7,766 nt of DNA from Pelotomaculum sp. UBA5255 (GTDB lineage Bacteria; Bacillota; Desulfotomaculia; Desulfotomaculales; Pelotomaculaceae): positions 1-7,766 of the forward strand of contig DHTR01000106.1 in NCBI GenBank assembly GCA_002408725.1, in the 5' to 3' direction. Both the position numbers and the translations under genes were made by a program. Of the stretch, positions 6,410 to 7,766 are shown in pieces. The notes beneath the pieces are model-generated. The model was not told the DNA's origin. It did no database searches and worked only from the letters and a program-made list of their open reading frames with translations. The number at the start of each line of letters is the position of its first letter. The stretch's first letter is position 1.

Positions 6410-6754
6410 ATGAGATGGTTTCTTACACTGTGCTTAAATGGTCTGGCCTTGCTGATTGCGGACGCCCTGGTTTCCGGGTTTGAGATTCAGGGTATCTTTT
6501 CGGCACTGCTAGCCGCCCTGGTTTTAGGCCTGGTTAACACCTTTATCAGGCCTGTGCTGATTATTTTGACTTTCCCTGTAACAGTTTTGACTCTGGGCTT
6601 TTTTATCTTTATGATCAATGCTTTTGCCTTCATCATTGCTTCCTGGATAGTGCCGGGTTTTACCGTGTACAGTTTTTGGGGCGCTTTCTGGGGGGCCATT
6701 ATCACCAGTTTGGTCAGTTGGCTTTTAAACAGTATCTCCAGCCGAGAAGTATAA
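6410..6754 (+). CDS. YvlD-like four-helix membrane protein (phage holin 4_2 family)
   Basis: The 114-residue protein has four hydrophobic helices (about 3-24, 27-42, 48-78 and 86-108). It carries the family signature NTFIRPVL (43-50), followed by FPVTVLTLG (55-63) and INAF (69-72). The family is called phage holin 4_2 in domain databases but is common on chromosomes as a small membrane protein of unknown function, including YvlD of Bacillus subtilis. No endolysin or other phage gene lies nearby, so a holin role is not supported. GAGGT (6395-6399) is 10 bases before the ATG. The gene sits 155 bases after cobT with no terminator between, and 128 bases before tatA with only a weak hairpin between, so read-through to tatA is possible. 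Confidence 0.87.
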   Translation: MRWFLTLCLNGLALLIADALVSGFEIQGIFSALLAALVLGLVNTFIRPVLIILTFPVTVLTLGFFIFMINAFAFIIASWIVPGFTVYSFWGAFWGAIITSLVSWLLNSISSREV

Positions 6755-6802
6755 ATCAGCAGGCAGGAAGTTTTGTTTTTTGCAAGAACTATATTTAGAG
6801 AG

Positions 6803-6867
6803 GCGATACGATAAGCTATCGTTTTAGTAGCGAATGGTGCAGTGGAAAGAGATTGGCTGAACGATAG
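6803..6867 (+). promoter_or_regulatory. Competing inverted repeats in the tatA leader
   Basis: ACGATA (6808-6813) can pair with TATCGT (6817-6822) around AGC and is followed by T's. Alternatively CTATCGTT (6816-6823) pairs perfectly with AACGATAG (6860-6867), whose last bases touch the tatA ribosome binding site that starts at 6866. CGATA occurs three times (6804, 6809 and 6862). The two foldings exclude each other, so the leader may control translation; this is inference. Confidence 0.3.
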
Positions 6868-6877
6868 GAGAGGGGGG
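6866..6877 (+). promoter_or_regulatory. Long purine ribosome binding site of tatA
   Basis: AGGAGAGGGGGG ends five bases before the ATG at 6883 and is followed by T5. The G6 run makes it unusually G-rich; its first two bases overlap the 3' arm of an inverted repeat. Confidence 0.6.
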
Positions 6878-6882
6878 TTTTT

Positions 6883-7119
6883 ATGTTTCCGAACCTGGGT
6901 ATGTCAGAGTTGGTATTGATTTTAGTTATTGCCCTGGTTGTTTTTGGACCGCGCAAGTTGCCAGAAGTGGGAAAATCCCTTGGAAAAACGATAAATGAGT
7001 TTCGGAGGGCTTCGGCGGCCAGCTTTGGAGAAGTAGCGGAAGTAACCAAGGATATTAAGGACATTAAGGAAGAGGTTCAGCAGGTCGCAAAAGTTGTGGT
7101 GGACAAGCCTGTTAAGTAA
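6883..7119 (+). CDS. tatA: Sec-independent protein translocase subunit TatA
   Basis: The 78-residue protein has the TatA layout: a short N-terminus, one membrane helix (about 8-21), the hinge motif FGPRKLPE (21-28), an amphipathic helix (about 29-44, GKSLGKTINEFRRAS) and a charged tail with a KDIKDIKEE run (57-65). TatA oligomers form the passage through which TatC-bound, folded twin-arginine proteins cross the cytoplasmic membrane. The short tail fits TatA rather than TatB. tatC is not in the window. The start is ATG with a strong purine-rich ribosome binding site. The gene is convergent with a NrfD-type subunit gene. Such complexes often include Tat-exported iron-sulfur or molybdenum subunits, which makes a shared role possible but unproven. 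Confidence 0.93.
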   Translation: MFPNLGMSELVLILVIALVVFGPRKLPEVGKSLGKTINEFRRASAASFGEVAEVTKDIKDIKEEVQQVAKVVVDKPVK

Positions 7120-7159
7120 TTCACCTCCTTGCTTACTTTGGGTTTTGGAATTTCAGTTT

Positions 7160-7188
7160 AGCATAAATATGCTTTCCAGGTATGCTTT
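7160..7188. repeat. Small inverted and direct repeat after tatA
   Basis: AGCATA (7160-7165) and TATGCT (7168-7173) form an inverted repeat with two bases between. TATGCTTT at 7168-7175 is repeated directly at 7181-7188, 13 bases on. This could be a protein site or part of a structured 3' UTR. No gene start follows on either strand close by. Confidence 0.35.
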
Positions 7189-7205
7189 AAAAGATTACAC
7201 CGTTT

Positions 7206-7257
7206 GTGCTAATCCAAATTTGGATCTGCTTTAATCCCTAGTGTAGGAATTAAGCAC
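7206..7257 (+). ncRNA. Candidate structured RNA between tatA and its terminator
   Basis: GTGCTAATCC (7206-7215) can pair with GGAATTAAGCAC (7246-7257) with two single-base bulges. Inside, GGAT (7222-7225) can pair with ATCC (7234-7237). The element ends 15 bases before a strong intrinsic terminator and lies in a 153-base stretch without a plausible ORF. It may be a 3' UTR structure of tatA or part of a small RNA. It matches no RNA family I recognise, and the helices are modest. Confidence 0.25.
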
Positions 7258-7272
7258 CTATATTTGTTTGTT

Positions 7273-7312
7273 AATAAAAACCAGGGGGAAATCAATCCCC
7301 CTGGTTTTTATT
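7273..7312. terminator. Strong bidirectional intrinsic terminator between convergent genes
   Basis: A 16-pair perfect stem, AATAAAAACCAGGGGG (7273-7288) with its complement (7297-7312), encloses an 8-base loop. A-tracts on the left and T-tracts on the right give a U-run in either direction, so it can end both the tatA transcript and the minus-strand NrfD-type gene, whose stop is at 7335. Confidence 0.92.
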
Positions 7313-7334
7313 ATTTTTAGTTTACAGGGTTAAC

Positions 7335-7766
7335 CTAGGCTTGAAAGCCCGTCCCGTAAGATGCGCCGGTACCATGAGCATGTTCTTCCTTCGCCATAAT
7401 CGGGAAGTTCTCCACGACGAAGCAGTAGAACAGAACTAGGAAGCTCCACATGCCGATTGTAATCAGCCATTCCCAGACGCTGGGGAAGTAGTGACCTCCC
7501 ATGGCGCTGGACATACCGGTAAAGACCACATTCATGCGGTTGAAGATTACACCGGCAACAACTAAAATGGAGGCTGTTAAAACGCCCCAGAGTTTAGTTC
7601 GGATGGAAGTAATAGAATACATGATGATTGGGACGACTACGAACACAATCATTTCAATTAAAAACATGTTGCTTTCAAAGGACCCGTTGAAGGCCATTGA
7701 GAAAACACCACGGTAGACCAAATCGACGATTTTTACGATGAGGTAAATGATCATCATAACTAGGGT
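7335..7766 (-). CDS. NrfD/HybB/PsrC-type quinone-linked membrane subunit (C-terminal part)
   Basis: The 143 visible residues are the C-terminal part of a polytopic membrane protein; the frame is open past the right window edge, so the internal ATG codons at 7757 and 7754 are not the start. About four hydrophobic helices are seen. The pattern NRMNVVFTG (residues 76-84 of the fragment) followed by YFPSVWEWLITIGMW (93-107) matches the last helices of NrfD-family proteins such as HybB and DsrP. These subunits exchange electrons with menaquinone for periplasmic-side or cytoplasmic iron-sulfur and molybdenum or cytochrome partners. The tail EEHAHGTGASYG is histidine-, glycine- and alanine-rich. Which complex it belongs to (hydrogenase, sulfur or sulfite-linked, other) cannot be told without the genes beyond the edge. 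Confidence 0.85.
   Translation of the reverse strand, partial: TLVMMIIYLIVKIVDLVYRGVFSMAFNGSFESNMFLIEMIVFVVVPIIMYSITSIRTKLWGVLTASILVVAGVIFNRMNVVFTGMSSAMGGHYFPSVWEWLITIGMWSFLVLFYCFVVENFPIMAKEEHAHGTGASYGTGFQA

Noticed and set aside
6410..6754. Prophage remnant suggested by the holin family name
   Set aside because: The family is widespread on chromosomes as YvlD-like proteins, and no lysin, integrase, attachment site or structural phage gene is nearby.
4810..6823. Shared 10-mer AGCTATCGTT at 4810-4819 and 6814-6823
   Set aside because: A repeated 10-mer is expected many times by chance in a window of this size, and the flanks do not match.
1..7766. CRISPR arrays, tRNA or rRNA genes, insertion sequences, integrase or attachment sites
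   Set aside because: No spaced direct repeats, cloverleaf arms, rRNA motifs, transposase motifs or terminal inverted repeats were seen on either strand.

Overview
The window looks like chromosome of an anaerobic, spore-former-type Gram-positive bacterium (Firmicutes, most like Peptococcaceae such as Pelotomaculum/Desulfotomaculum). This is inferred from strong AGGAGG-type ribosome binding sites, TTG starts, three SLH cell-wall-binding domains, a B12 riboswitch over cobT, and a NrfD-type respiratory membrane subunit. No species can be named from the sequence alone.

Layout. 1-32 (-): the first codons of an unidentified gene with an excellent Shine-Dalgarno and a TTG start. 146-499 (-): a half-length TSUP (TauE/SafE) membrane protein. 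500-760: AT-rich divergent promoter region with palindromic operator-like sequences. 761-1855 (+): YchF/Obg-family P-loop ATPase, closed by a clear terminator (1873-1896). 2121-4781 (+): a large secreted protein with a phosphodiester glycosidase (NAGPA) domain, Ig-like regions and three C-terminal SLH repeats. A possible 13-codon leader ORF lies in its 5' region. 4875-5131: AT-rich tandem repeat, cobalamin riboswitch aptamer and a long intrinsic terminator. 5184-6254 (+): cobT. 6410-6754 (+): YvlD-like four-helix membrane protein (phage holin 4_2 family name only). 6883-7119 (+): tatA. 7273-7312: strong bidirectional terminator. 7335-7766 (-): C-terminal part of a NrfD/HybB/PsrC-like quinone-linked membrane subunit, cut by the window edge.

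How they fit together. Most genes appear to be single transcription units. The riboswitch-terminator-cobT block is a coherent B12 feedback circuit, with CobT making the lower-ligand nucleotide of cobalamin. TatA would help export folded proteins. Its convergent neighbour belongs to a family whose partner subunits are often Tat-exported, so a functional link is plausible but not shown. The SLH glycosidase acts outside the cell on the wall surface.

I found no convincing undescribed multigene system. The most interesting unexplained items are noncoding: a structured stretch between tatA and its terminator, competing hairpins ahead of the tatA ribosome binding site, the leader ORF before the SLH gene, and the palindrome cluster before ychF.
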